Assembly (NCBI GenBank): GCA_002787235.1
Contig: PCWG01000026.1
Span: 29,729 to 65,252 of the forward strand
Direction: 5' to 3'
From: Nitrospinae bacterium CG11_big_fil_rev_8_21_14_0_20_45_15
GTDB taxonomy: Bacteria; Nitrospinota; Nitrospinia; Nitrospinales; VA-1
Length of the DNA stretch: 35,524 nt
In this document: positions 26,185-34,521 of the stretch, piece by piece
Position numbering within the stretch: the stretch's first letter is position 1
Layout: the number at the start of each line of letters is the position of its first letter
Program-made: the position numbers and the translations under genes
The notes under the pieces: model-generated
Told to the model about the DNA's origin: nothing
What the model saw: the letters and a program-made list of their open reading frames with translations, nothing else
Databases searched by the model: none

Positions 26185-26417
26185 ACTGTTTATTCGGTTT
26201 TTTTTCTGTAAAAGTTAATAAAATCATTCAAATTGGGTGGGTTGTCGGGATTTTCAAAACTATTTATCGAAATAGTAATGTTTGTTGTAGGGTTTGATAC
26301 TTTGGAACGACATAAGCCAATGTTGTTTGCAGGACGAAAAAACATTTTCTTACTTCAGTTTTTATCCATTTATAAAGCGGATGGATTTCGATAACCAATC
26401 TTAATGAAAAGTGTCCA

Positions 26418-27311
26418 ATGAATAAAAAACAAGTCAACGGTTTCAACTGGATTAAAATGATGAACCGAGTGCTTTTTCTTGCATTCTTTTGTTTGGGGTT
26501 TTGGAGCGTAGGTATTGGATTTTCGTCGGCAGATGAAATTAAAACGGTTCGTGTCGTGGGGTCCACAACAGTGGCTCCGATTGCCGCACGGGCGGCTGAA
26601 GCCTTCAGCAAAAAACATCCCGGGATTCGGATTGTTGTCAATGGTGGAGGCTCTGGGGTCGGCATCAATGCGGTGGGTCGAGGTTTGGCTGAAATCGGAA
26701 TGGCATCAAGGCAGGTGACGGATAAAGAGAAAAAAAACTTTGCGAGTGTTCATCTCACAGATCATATTGTGGGGCGAGACGGGGTTGCTTGTGCGATTTC
26801 TTCTGAGATTTTCAATGCCGGTGTCACTCAGCTCACTCGGGAGCAGATCGCAGATATTTATTCTGGAAAAATTAAATCTTGGAAAGCTGTGGGTGGACCC
26901 GATCGTCCTATTCTGGTCATTGACAAAGAAAAACATCGAGGCACTCGCCATGTTTTTATGGAGTACGTGTTCAACGATGTCAACGCCCGAGCAAAAGGTG
27001 CCAAACTGATTACGGGTTCTAATAACGAGGAAAGATCCAAAATTGCTCAAAGTGATTCTGCAGTGGGCATGCTTTCTGCCGCATGGCTCAATGCCGATGT
27101 GGAAGGGGTTGCTCTTAAAAAAGGAGATACATTTATTGCTCCTACCGTGGAAAATATACAGAGTGGAATGTACCCTGTTATAAGAGATCTGTTATTCATA
27201 ACAGCGGGTGAGCCGAAAGGCATTTTAAAAGATTTTATTGATTTTGTGCGCGGCGAAGAAGGTCGCTCCATTGTGACGGAAAGTGGATATGTTTTCGTTC
27301 CTGGTTCCTGA
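26418..27311 (+). CDS. pstS: Phosphate ABC transporter, periplasmic binding protein
   Basis: A 297-residue exported binding protein that captures phosphate and delivers it to PstCA. A hydrophobic stretch at about 18-35 followed by SSADE gives a Sec signal; two in-frame ATGs at residues 14-15 could be the true start and would give a more normal-length signal. The mature part opens VRVVGSTTVAPIA and has the ligand loop NGGGSGVGINAV and the block SRQVTDKE of the PstS-like family. The first of four overlapping genes. I could not find a convincing Pho box in the 230 bases upstream. Confidence 0.92.
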   Translation: MNKKQVNGFNWIKMMNRVLFLAFFCLGFWSVGIGFSSADEIKTVRVVGSTTVAPIAARAAEAFSKKHPGIRIVVNGGGSGVGINAVGRGLAEIGMASRQVTDKEKKNFASVHLTDHIVGRDGVACAISSEIFNAGVTQLTREQIADIYSGKIKSWKAVGGPDRPILVIDKEKHRGTRHVFMEYVFNDVNARAKGAKLITGSNNEERSKIAQSDSAVGMLSAAWLNADVEGVALKKGDTFIAPTVENIQSGMYPVIRDLLFITAGEPKGILKDFIDFVRGEEGRSIVTESGYVFVPGS

Positions 27312-28173
27312 TCGTCGATGCCATGCCGATCCTATGTTCTGGATCACTGTGTTTTTTGCAGGATTGGTATTGCTGGTGGCGATTATTTTTTTCAGCTACT
27401 TGATATTTGAAAGCATGCCTATTTGGGAGCAGGGGGTGTGGGCATTTTTGACCTCGGTGGAATGGGAGCCTGCAGAAGATATTTACGGCGCGGGTGCGAT
27501 GATTTACGGCTCTTTCATAGTCACGACACTGGCTCTTCTATTTGCCTTGCCGTTTGCGCTTTGTGGTGCGGTAACCGCTTCAGAGTTTCTATCACCCAGA
27601 ACACGATTGGTATTCAAGGGGGCGATGGAGATCATGGCGGGTGCTCCCGGAGTGGTTTATGGGTTACTGGGTGCGGCTTTGCTCTCTCTTTGGATAAAAG
27701 ATTTTTTTGGATTGATCGATGGCGCAACCTTATTCACTGCTGGAATCCTATTGGGAATCATGATTCTACCGACCATCATGACATTGGCCGAGGATGCGAT
27801 TCACTCAGTTCCAGGAGAATATAGAGACACCGCTTTGAGTTTGGGACTCACTCCCCTGCAAGCCTTTTTAAAGGCCGTCGCTCCGAGAGCGTTACCGGGG
27901 GTCATTGGTGCTGTTTTATTGGGATTGGGCAGGGCTTTGGGGGAAACGATCGCCGTTATGCTGGTCATCGGAGGGTTGGACATCGTCCCATCGGGATTCG
28001 ACTTGTTTTCCCCGGGACAAAATATTCCTTCCAAGCTGGGGCGCGAGGCGGCCGAGGCGATTGGTTCGGGCTTGCACTGGAACGCTTTGCTCGCGCTCGG
28101 TGCGGTCTTGTTTTTCGGAACCATGCTGTTGACGGGAGCGGGCTCTTGGTTATTGAGAAGAAATAAAGTATGA
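27289..28173 (+). CDS. pstC: Phosphate ABC transporter permease PstC
   Basis: A membrane permease of about 294 residues with six predicted segments; the first is FWITVFFAGLVLLVAIIFF. The transport-domain loop shows EDAIHSVPGEYRDTALSLGLTPLQAF, the EAA-type motif contacting the ATPase, and GLGRALGETIAVMLV. I place the start at ATG 27289, inside the end of pstS, with GGAAAG just upstream. GTG 27283 and ATG 27334 are alternatives; the last would avoid the overlap but has no ribosome site. The stop overlaps the pstA start (ATGA). Confidence 0.93.
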   Translation: MFSFLVPDRRCHADPMFWITVFFAGLVLLVAIIFFSYLIFESMPIWEQGVWAFLTSVEWEPAEDIYGAGAMIYGSFIVTTLALLFALPFALCGAVTASEFLSPRTRLVFKGAMEIMAGAPGVVYGLLGAALLSLWIKDFFGLIDGATLFTAGILLGIMILPTIMTLAEDAIHSVPGEYRDTALSLGLTPLQAFLKAVAPRALPGVIGAVLLGLGRALGETIAVMLVIGGLDIVPSGFDLFSPGQNIPSKLGREAAEAIGSGLHWNALLALGAVLFFGTMLLTGAGSWLLRRNKV

Positions 28174-29018
28174 ACAGAAAAATGAGAGATAACATTCTGC
28201 GCGGAATCATCTATTTGACCGCTTTTGCGGGGATGTTTATGATGGTAGCCGTTTTGTGGGAAGTGATTCAAAGAGGATGGCCTGCTCTGTCGCTGGAATT
28301 TTTGTTGCAACCTTCAAGTAATTTCGGAGCCGAAGGTGGTCTGCTCTATCAAACGCTTGGAACGATCATCCTGATGGCGGGCGCGGTATTGATTGGTTTT
28401 CCTGTTGCCTTAGGTTCGGCTTTATTTCAGACTGAATACGTTCGTTCCGAACAGGTCAAAACATTTTTTAGAGCGATCATATTCTCTCTGAATGCAGTGC
28501 CAACGATATTATTTGGACTCGCAGGCTATCTATTTTTTGGAGTGTATCTTGCGACCGGTGTTTCGTGGTTGACCGGGGCGTTGATTTTGGCAATCATGAT
28601 ATTGCCGACGATACAGGCCAGCATTCAATCGGCCATAGAATGCCTTCCTGAAAAATATCGCGAAGTGGGGATGGCTTTGGGCCTGACGCCCTGGGCATTG
28701 GCAAGGCGTGTTGTTTTGCCACAGTGCTGGTATGGTGCCGTGACGGGTGCATTGCTGGGTTTGGCACGTGCGGCGGGAGAAACGGCGGCGATCATGTTCA
28801 CCGCGGCCGCTTTTTCGGGGGCGACCTGGCCGCGTTCGTTTGCCGATCCGGTGCCTACGTTGCAAACACATATCTTGGTGCTTGCGCAGGATTCAGCCGA
28901 TGCGGTTTCCCAGACAAATGCCTGGGGTGCGGCATTGGTTTTACTCATGATCGTATTTATTTTGATTCTAACATCTCTTGTAGTGCGTAGCCGGTTTTCA
29001 ATGGAAGCTCAACGATGA
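28170..29018 (+). CDS. pstA: Phosphate ABC transporter permease PstA
   Basis: The second permease, 282 residues, pairing with PstC to form the membrane channel. It shows about six membrane segments and the coupling-loop sequence ESCL-type block CLPEKYREVGMALGLTPWALA, then GLARAAGETAAIMFTAA. The N-terminal half has a periplasmic stretch (LEFLLQPSSNFGAEGG) typical of PstA. It overlaps pstC at its start and pstB at its end by four bases each, so stoichiometry is kept by coupled translation. Confidence 0.95.
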   Translation: MNRKMRDNILRGIIYLTAFAGMFMMVAVLWEVIQRGWPALSLEFLLQPSSNFGAEGGLLYQTLGTIILMAGAVLIGFPVALGSALFQTEYVRSEQVKTFFRAIIFSLNAVPTILFGLAGYLFFGVYLATGVSWLTGALILAIMILPTIQASIQSAIECLPEKYREVGMALGLTPWALARRVVLPQCWYGAVTGALLGLARAAGETAAIMFTAAAFSGATWPRSFADPVPTLQTHILVLAQDSADAVSQTNAWGAALVLLMIVFILILTSLVVRSRFSMEAQR

Positions 29019-29788
29019 AAAAAAGCGAAGAAAACCTGGAATTCATCAACGTCGAAATCACCTATAATGGCAAGCCAGTTCTAAGAGATTTGTCTTACAA
29101 TTTTTGCAAATCGGCAGTGACTTGTATCCTTGGACCCTCGGGATCAGGCAAAACCACTTTGCTCCGTTCTCTGAGTCGCTTGAACGATCGTATTCGTGGT
29201 TTTAAAGTGCGCGGTGAAGTGTGGGTTGCTGGAGAAGAAATTTACTTCAATGGTGTCGATGTTTATCACCTGCGCCGCAAAGTGGGAATGATATTTCAAA
29301 GTCCCTGCATCTTCCCGGCGAGTGTGTATGAAAATGTTATCTTTGGTTTCAAATACCACCACCCCGAACGAAAAAAAGAATATCCAAAAATTGCTGAGCG
29401 GTATTTGAAAGAGGCGTATCTTTGGGATGAAGTTAAGGATCGATTGCACAAACCTGCGCAGAACCTTTCCCAGGGGCAACAGCAAAGGTTGTCCATAGCA
29501 AGGACATTGGCCGTGGAGCCGGAAGTGCTTTTGATGGACGAACCGACAGCCTCTCTGGACCCGGTCTCCAGTGATGCGATCGAAAAGCTCATCTTTTCCT
29601 TAAAGGAAAAACGCACCATCCTTCTGGCGACACATAATATCGCTCAGGCTAGAAGGATTGCCGATGATATTATTTTCCTTTATGATGGGTCGATATGGGA
29701 AAAGGGGAAAGCCTCGGATTTTTTTGAACGTCCTGTGAAAGAAGAAACCCGAATATTTTTGGAAGGTGGCGGTTCCTCTCCTACCTGA
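29015..29788 (+). CDS. pstB: Phosphate ABC transporter ATPase PstB
   Basis: The 257-residue ATPase of the phosphate importer. Walker A is GPSGSGKTT, the Q loop MIFQSPCIFP, Walker B LLMDEPTASLDP and the switch ATHNIAQA. The block LWDEVKDRLHKPAQNL is diagnostic for PstB within ABC ATPases. The signature motif reads LSQGQQQR, with Gln replacing the first Gly of LSGGQ; this occurs in some ABC ATPases and need not abolish activity. No phoU, phoB or phoR follows; the next gene is a TPR protein after a 130-base gap. Confidence 0.94.
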   Translation: MKKSEENLEFINVEITYNGKPVLRDLSYNFCKSAVTCILGPSGSGKTTLLRSLSRLNDRIRGFKVRGEVWVAGEEIYFNGVDVYHLRRKVGMIFQSPCIFPASVYENVIFGFKYHHPERKKEYPKIAERYLKEAYLWDEVKDRLHKPAQNLSQGQQQRLSIARTLAVEPEVLLMDEPTASLDPVSSDAIEKLIFSLKEKRTILLATHNIAQARRIADDIIFLYDGSIWEKGKASDFFERPVKEETRIFLEGGGSSPT

Positions 29789-29920
29789 ATTCAGGATATC
29801 CACTGTAATTTTGAAGTCACCACTTTGTATTCTCGATACACTAGAAAACGAAACAGTGTGTTTGTATAATCCAAAAATATTTTTGGATAGAGGCTGAAAT
29901 TTTTTCCTCAGGAAATTTGT

Positions 29921-31486
29921 ATGTCTCAATCAGAATCCCGACGTTCAACAGGCCGTTCGAGCCCAAAAGAATCTCTGTCCACTCTCGGAGACGCATTGCG
30001 CCAGCAAGACCCTCAGCTTGCAAGGCGTTTTGAAGTGTTTCAGGAACTGGCAGAACCTGCGGCGCGTCTTGTTCAGGTCACCCACGATCTTCTTCCCTAC
30101 AATTGGGAGGACCCTGAATTGTTTGAAAAAGGCATCGAAATCACTTCACAAGGACGTTACGCTGAGGCCATCGCTGTCTTTCAGCAAGTATTGGATGCGC
30201 AACCCGAAGCTTATCCTGCGCTCCATATGTTGGGCCATGTTTTTGGATGCTTGCAGAATTTCAGAAACGAGGCAGAGTCGTATCGAAGAATCATTAAAAC
30301 GGGAGGCAATTATCCGCAAGTGTATTTGAGTCTGGGTCTGGCGTATTGGGAGCAAGGCAAGGATAAAAAAGCTTTGGAAGCTTTCATTAATGCCATCCCT
30401 CTGGCAACGGAATTTGCTGTGGTGGATTACTGGTTTACCTTCAGTATTGACCGCTTGCACCGGTTTTCGAACGACCGGAAAGCGGGCAAAAAAGATGTCG
30501 TCAATCGAGACAGATTGTTTGCAGATGTTTGTTATCTGACAGGCTTGGCCTATGTCGAGTATGGACTCCATGCATCGGCGCGACAGGCATTCAAAAAAGC
30601 CGCCGGCATTGATCCCCGGTTTGCAGATGCCTATTACGAACTGGGGCTTTTGCACATAAAAAAATTAAGGAATCCCAAACGTTCCGCAAAATATCTTGAA
30701 CAGGCTGAAAGTTTATATATAGAGCAGAATGATTTGCACAGGGCCGCTCTGGCTCAGCATCTTCGTAAACCGAAGGATGCGGCAAGGAAGGAAACAAACG
30801 CTGAAGCCTGGCTGAAAGAAGGTTTGCGATTGCAGAAACGTGGGCAACACCAGTCTGCTATTGATGCTTACAGGACGGCTGTCAACTTGCAACCGGAATT
30901 TGCAGACGCGCATTATAATTTGGGAATCGCGTACGGCTGTCAGGTCGATGAAGGTTTCGCCGTTCATCACAAGGCGATTTGGGAATTCGAGTATGTCATC
31001 CAATTGAAGCCCGAGTTCATTCATGCGTACATTGCTCTGGGAGCCGCTTTTATAAAAAAAGAAGAGTTCGAATCTGCTATCAGGGTATTGGAAATGGGCA
31101 TGAATATTGATGCAACCGATCCTAACCTCTACTACTATTTAGGGATTGCTCATAAATTCTGCGGTCAATTGACGGCTTCGGTCGATGCCTTGAAACGTGC
31201 GGTTGAATTAAAACCGCAATCGATTCCCATGCGGTTTTATTTGGGAGTTGTCCTGACTGAAGTGGAAAATTTTCACGAAGCCTGCGAAATGTTTCTTGAA
31301 ACGGTTCGATTGAAACCCGACTTTGCTGATGGGCATTATTTGTTAGGCAACATTTTTTCTAATTCAATTAAAGATCAAGAAAAAGCAGTTTTCCATTTAA
31401 AAAAAGCAGAAAAACTATTTTTCAAACAAGAAGACTTTTCTCGATCAGAGCAAATTCGCGAACGGCTTGCTGGGTTAGACGGATGA
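29921..31486 (+). CDS. TPR-repeat protein (cytoplasmic)
   Basis: A 521-residue protein made largely of tetratricopeptide repeats, helical pairs that bind other proteins. After a polar N-terminus rich in Ser and Arg come about ten repeats with the usual W/LG/Y/A/P pattern, for example GRYAEAIAVFQQVLDAQPEAYPAL split over adjoining helices, and DAHYNLGIAYG. A less regular region near 160-200 interrupts the array. No signal peptide or enzymatic domain is seen. AGGAAA precedes the ATG. Function cannot be assigned; a scaffold role is inferred. A secreted TPR-like protein follows 34 bases later. Confidence 0.85.
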   Translation: MSQSESRRSTGRSSPKESLSTLGDALRQQDPQLARRFEVFQELAEPAARLVQVTHDLLPYNWEDPELFEKGIEITSQGRYAEAIAVFQQVLDAQPEAYPALHMLGHVFGCLQNFRNEAESYRRIIKTGGNYPQVYLSLGLAYWEQGKDKKALEAFINAIPLATEFAVVDYWFTFSIDRLHRFSNDRKAGKKDVVNRDRLFADVCYLTGLAYVEYGLHASARQAFKKAAGIDPRFADAYYELGLLHIKKLRNPKRSAKYLEQAESLYIEQNDLHRAALAQHLRKPKDAARKETNAEAWLKEGLRLQKRGQHQSAIDAYRTAVNLQPEFADAHYNLGIAYGCQVDEGFAVHHKAIWEFEYVIQLKPEFIHAYIALGAAFIKKEEFESAIRVLEMGMNIDATDPNLYYYLGIAHKFCGQLTASVDALKRAVELKPQSIPMRFYLGVVLTEVENFHEACEMFLETVRLKPDFADGHYLLGNIFSNSIKDQEKAVFHLKKAEKLFFKQEDFSRSEQIRERLAGLDG

Positions 31487-31520
31487 TCTTTTGCTTCCGT
31501 TTTAATAAAATGATCACTCT

Positions 31521-32801
31521 ATGAAAGTATCCGGACAAATTATCAGCAAGAAGACGCTGGCAAGCATGCTGTTATTTTTTCTTGTATCTTTTTTTTTCAC
31601 CTCCCATGCAGGATCATCCAGTATTGAAACCTTGAAAAAGGGGCACCTGCCTGCACAATCAGTGGCACGTAAGGCACTGGAAGACTCTTTGTACTACCGC
31701 TTCGATCCCTGGTTTGAAGTATTTGAAAATAGAATTCAATCGCTGACAAAAGCCCCGGAAACAGTGGAAAATCTTCTGGAGTTGATGACATTTTATTTTG
31801 CTTATGCGGGCATGCTGGGAGAAGTTTCTCACACTCTGGCATTCACCAGTCGCTATAAGCTGGATTCTGTTGCAAAGCCGTTTTCCTACTACAGTCAAAA
31901 AGCCAAGGAAACTGCAAATATTCTTTTAGACAAAGATGGATTGACCGACTCGCAAAGAGCAAAAGCATATCTGTACCTGGGGGGAGCCGAGGGATACATT
32001 GCCATTTTTGATTACGGGCAGGGCGATCTTTTATCGGCCATCGTGAACGGATTTCAGGCTGACGGGCATTTGGAGCAAGCCTTGCAATTGAATCCAGATC
32101 AGATTGAGGCGCATTTTGGTCTTGGCATGTACCGCTATGGGAACAGTCGCATTGGAGGCGTCAGTAATTTCCTCATGCAAGGAGGACGTGACTTGCGGTT
32201 GAAGGGGTTGAATCATATCGAAGAGGCCATTCGTTTGAATTCATCCTCGAGCCCTTTGGCTTATAAAACACTCATCTGGTTCAATATTGCAGAACAAATC
32301 AATCCTGATAATGCGGATCTGGAGCCAGGCGATCCGCTGTCTCCTGTACGGCGACGAGAGAGGGCCATCGAATTGCTGGCACAATTCAAGGCGCGCTATT
32401 TTTCAGATACTGCGCGGGAAAATTTCATTGGCAATAAAGAGTTTTACATGATGAGTGCTTTGCAGGCAACCTTGGATGGTCGTTATGAAGAAGGAAAAAA
32501 AGGATTTGAAAAAGTTTTGGAAATTTGTAAATTTCTGAAAAATGAAAAGAAAATGGCGATCAATCCACAATTGACAACTTCAGTTCAAGCAGGAATAAGG
32601 TTTTGTGATTTGATGTTATTGAACCCCTCTTTAAAGGATGAAATCAGTATTCGTTCTGCTTGTCTTAAGATTGACGAACAATTGGATTTTCTGGAAGGCG
32701 GTGGTGCCATGCTCGAATACGATGCAAGAAAAATCCGACATGAATTGCAAAATATTTTTTTCGAAGCTCTTAAAAAAACTTCTAAAAGACTTGATTGCTG
32801 A
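31521..32801 (+). CDS. Exported TPR-like protein, unknown function
   Basis: A 426-residue protein with a Sec signal: a basic start (KVSGQIISKKT), the core LASMLLFFLVSFFF and a likely cleavage after SHA. The mature part is alpha-helical with weak TPR-type pairs: a clear one spans ADGHLEQALQLNPDQIEAHF, and others flank it. The helical unit with the segment YLYLGGAEGYIAIFDYGQGD resembles periplasmic proteins that count or hold envelope components, but no family can be named. It follows the cytoplasmic TPR gene closely and may be cotranscribed with it. Confidence 0.75.
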   Translation: MKVSGQIISKKTLASMLLFFLVSFFFTSHAGSSSIETLKKGHLPAQSVARKALEDSLYYRFDPWFEVFENRIQSLTKAPETVENLLELMTFYFAYAGMLGEVSHTLAFTSRYKLDSVAKPFSYYSQKAKETANILLDKDGLTDSQRAKAYLYLGGAEGYIAIFDYGQGDLLSAIVNGFQADGHLEQALQLNPDQIEAHFGLGMYRYGNSRIGGVSNFLMQGGRDLRLKGLNHIEEAIRLNSSSSPLAYKTLIWFNIAEQINPDNADLEPGDPLSPVRRRERAIELLAQFKARYFSDTARENFIGNKEFYMMSALQATLDGRYEEGKKGFEKVLEICKFLKNEKKMAINPQLTTSVQAGIRFCDLMLLNPSLKDEISIRSACLKIDEQLDFLEGGGAMLEYDARKIRHELQNIFFEALKKTSKRLDC

Positions 32802-32885
32802 ACGATGTTTCCCGATTTCTGTTTTCCTCCTTTTAAAACGGTAAGTTTCTTTCTTTATACGCGACTTTCTGAAAGCAGGTTTGAT

Positions 32886-32933
32886 ATGTTTTCAATTGGA
32901 GAAAAATATTCCTCTGGAGAAAGCTGTGAATAA
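32886..32933 (+). CDS. 15-residue leader ORF overlapping the VTT protein start
   Basis: ATG at 32886 with AGCAGG six bases upstream opens a 15-residue peptide that ends at TAA 32931-32933, eight bases inside the next gene. The ribosome site of the next gene (GGAG at 32916-32919) lies inside it. Translation of the leader would control access to that site. Whether it is expressed cannot be told from sequence alone. Confidence 0.3.
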   Translation: MFSIGEKYSSGESCE

Positions 32934-33630
32934 AAAGTTCGTATTGCTGGCGGTTATCGCTATGGCCGTTGGATCATTTTTCTATTTTGATTTGAATCAA
33001 TACCTTTCATTAGAGGGATTGAAGAATAACAGAGACCAGCTCCATGATTATTATGCCGTGAATGCATGGGGCATGATATTGGGATTCATTGGTGTCTATA
33101 TAGTTGTTGTCGCCTTGTCACTTCCCGGTGCGACGATCTTGACCCTGAGTGGTGGCGCGATATTCGGGGCTGTTGCAGGAACTGCCGTTGTGAATGTAGG
33201 TGCGACTATTGGCGCAACGCTGGCCTTTTTGGCGGCACGTTTTGTTTTACGTGATTGGGTGGAGAAAAAGTTTGGCGAACGTCTTGCTCCCTTCAATGAA
33301 GGGTTTTCAAAAAACGCGATCAACTATATTTTGTTTCTGCGCCTGGTACCGCTGTTTCCTTTTTTTCTGGTCAACTTGTTATCTGGCGTTACGAAGGCTC
33401 CATTGAAGGTCTATTTTTTTGGAACGATGTTTGGTACATTGCCCGGCACTTTTGTTTATGCCAATGCCGGTAGCCGTCTGGCATCCATCAATTCACTGTC
33501 GGATATAGCCAGCCCCGGAGTATTGGGAGCCTTTGTTTTGCTGGGGTTATTCTCACTGATACCAGCTCTTTACCAACGTTGGAAAAGTCGAAACTCTAAT
33601 TTACCGGCTCCTTCAACAGAGCAAAAGTAA
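32926..33630 (+). CDS. TVP38/TMEM64 (VTT/DedA-like) membrane protein
   Basis: A polytopic membrane protein of about 234 residues in the VTT superfamily (SNARE-associated Golgi domain; relatives of DedA). Members move or scramble lipids. Seen: the re-entrant-loop region LPGATILTLSGGAIFGAVAG, then GATIGATLAFLAARFVLRDW, and the second conserved region FLRLVPLFPFFLVNLLSG with GTLPGTFVYANAG. About six hydrophobic segments are present. I start it at GTG 32926, six bases after GGAG; the frame is open back to TTG 32881, where there is no good ribosome site. The C-terminal tail is short and basic. Confidence 0.9.
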   Translation: MNKKFVLLAVIAMAVGSFFYFDLNQYLSLEGLKNNRDQLHDYYAVNAWGMILGFIGVYIVVVALSLPGATILTLSGGAIFGAVAGTAVVNVGATIGATLAFLAARFVLRDWVEKKFGERLAPFNEGFSKNAINYILFLRLVPLFPFFLVNLLSGVTKAPLKVYFFGTMFGTLPGTFVYANAGSRLASINSLSDIASPGVLGAFVLLGLFSLIPALYQRWKSRNSNLPAPSTEQK

Positions 33631-33767
33631 ACACAGGGTAAAGTACTAAGAGCTTTTTAGATTTCAGACGCGGTGGAGAAAATCTATTTAACCTCCACAA
33701 AAATACCAACAATCCTGTAATATATGCGTGAACAGATTTCTTTTTACCTTGCGAGGGAGTTTTTCGA

Positions 33768-34520
33768 ATGGTGGATGAATTGGCCGCTGAAAAGCGGAGA
33801 GTAGAGGCTAATAAAAAGTATTTGGGAAAAGCCAGTCTGCGCGAAGCGGGCTTGTCAGAAGCGCGTTTGAATGGAGCTTTGATGAAGGAAGCCGATCTGG
33901 TACGCGCTGATCTTGCAGGTGCTAATCTTCAGGAGGCTGATCTGTCTCGTGCGGATTTGTTTCAAGCAGATTTGAGAAACGCCAACTTGCGTGGTGCTAA
34001 TTTGAGCAAGGCTAATTTGAGCGAAGCCAATCTCAGCGGTGCTAATTTGACAGGAGCTATTTTAGGGAAAACGGATTTAACGGCCGCTATTTTAGAAAAT
34101 ACCGTTTGTGATATTGCCGATTTCAGGCAGGCAATTTTATATGAGGCTGAATTTGATTCGGCAAGTCTGCGTGGTGCAAATTTGAGAAAGGTTGATTTTT
34201 CTAAATCAAATTTGCGGAATTCACATTTGGAAGGAGCCGATTTGAGGCGTGCAAATTTTGATGGTGCGCATCTGGAAGGGATCAATTTGAGCAAGGCTGA
34301 TCTCAGCGGTGCTACGTTTCATGGCGCAAATTTGACGGGCGCGTATTTGAGCGGAGCGAATCTGAACAAAACAGTTTTTACAGAAGCGAATCTCGCCGGT
34401 GCGGTTTTTCGTTACGCGCTGAATATGACTCCAGAGCAAATGCAGTCCGCGCACATGGATGAAACCACAAAAATTCCTCAGCATATCAAAGATAAGCCAA
34501 TCCTGGGGACCGAGTGCTAA
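33768..34520 (+). CDS. Pentapeptide-repeat protein
   Basis: A 250-residue protein built from about 40 tandem five-residue repeats of the form A(D/N)Lxx, from about residue 22 to 222. Such proteins fold as a right-handed quadrilateral beta-helix. A charged helical lead (MVDELAAEKRRVEANKKYL) precedes them, and a non-repeat tail ends in MTPEQMQSAHMDETT. A good ribosome site (GAGGGAG) lies upstream. Some pentapeptide proteins mimic DNA and protect gyrase (Qnr, MfpA), but this one lacks visible Qnr loops, so no function is assigned. The repeats are echoed in the DNA by GGTGCTAATTTG-like units. It ends one base before the convergent molybdoenzyme gene. Confidence 0.92.
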   Translation: MVDELAAEKRRVEANKKYLGKASLREAGLSEARLNGALMKEADLVRADLAGANLQEADLSRADLFQADLRNANLRGANLSKANLSEANLSGANLTGAILGKTDLTAAILENTVCDIADFRQAILYEAEFDSASLRGANLRKVDFSKSNLRNSHLEGADLRRANFDGAHLEGINLSKADLSGATFHGANLTGAYLSGANLNKTVFTEANLAGAVFRYALNMTPEQMQSAHMDETTKIPQHIKDKPILGTEC

Positions 34521-34521
34521 C

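Noticed and set aside
26185-26417. Pho box upstream of pstS
   Set aside because: No pair of CTGTCAT-like direct repeats at 11-base spacing is visible.
33768-34520. Pentapeptide DNA repeats as a CRISPR or satellite array
   Set aside because: The periodicity is 15 bases and in frame with the A(D/N)Lxx protein repeat, with no uniform repeat-spacer structure.
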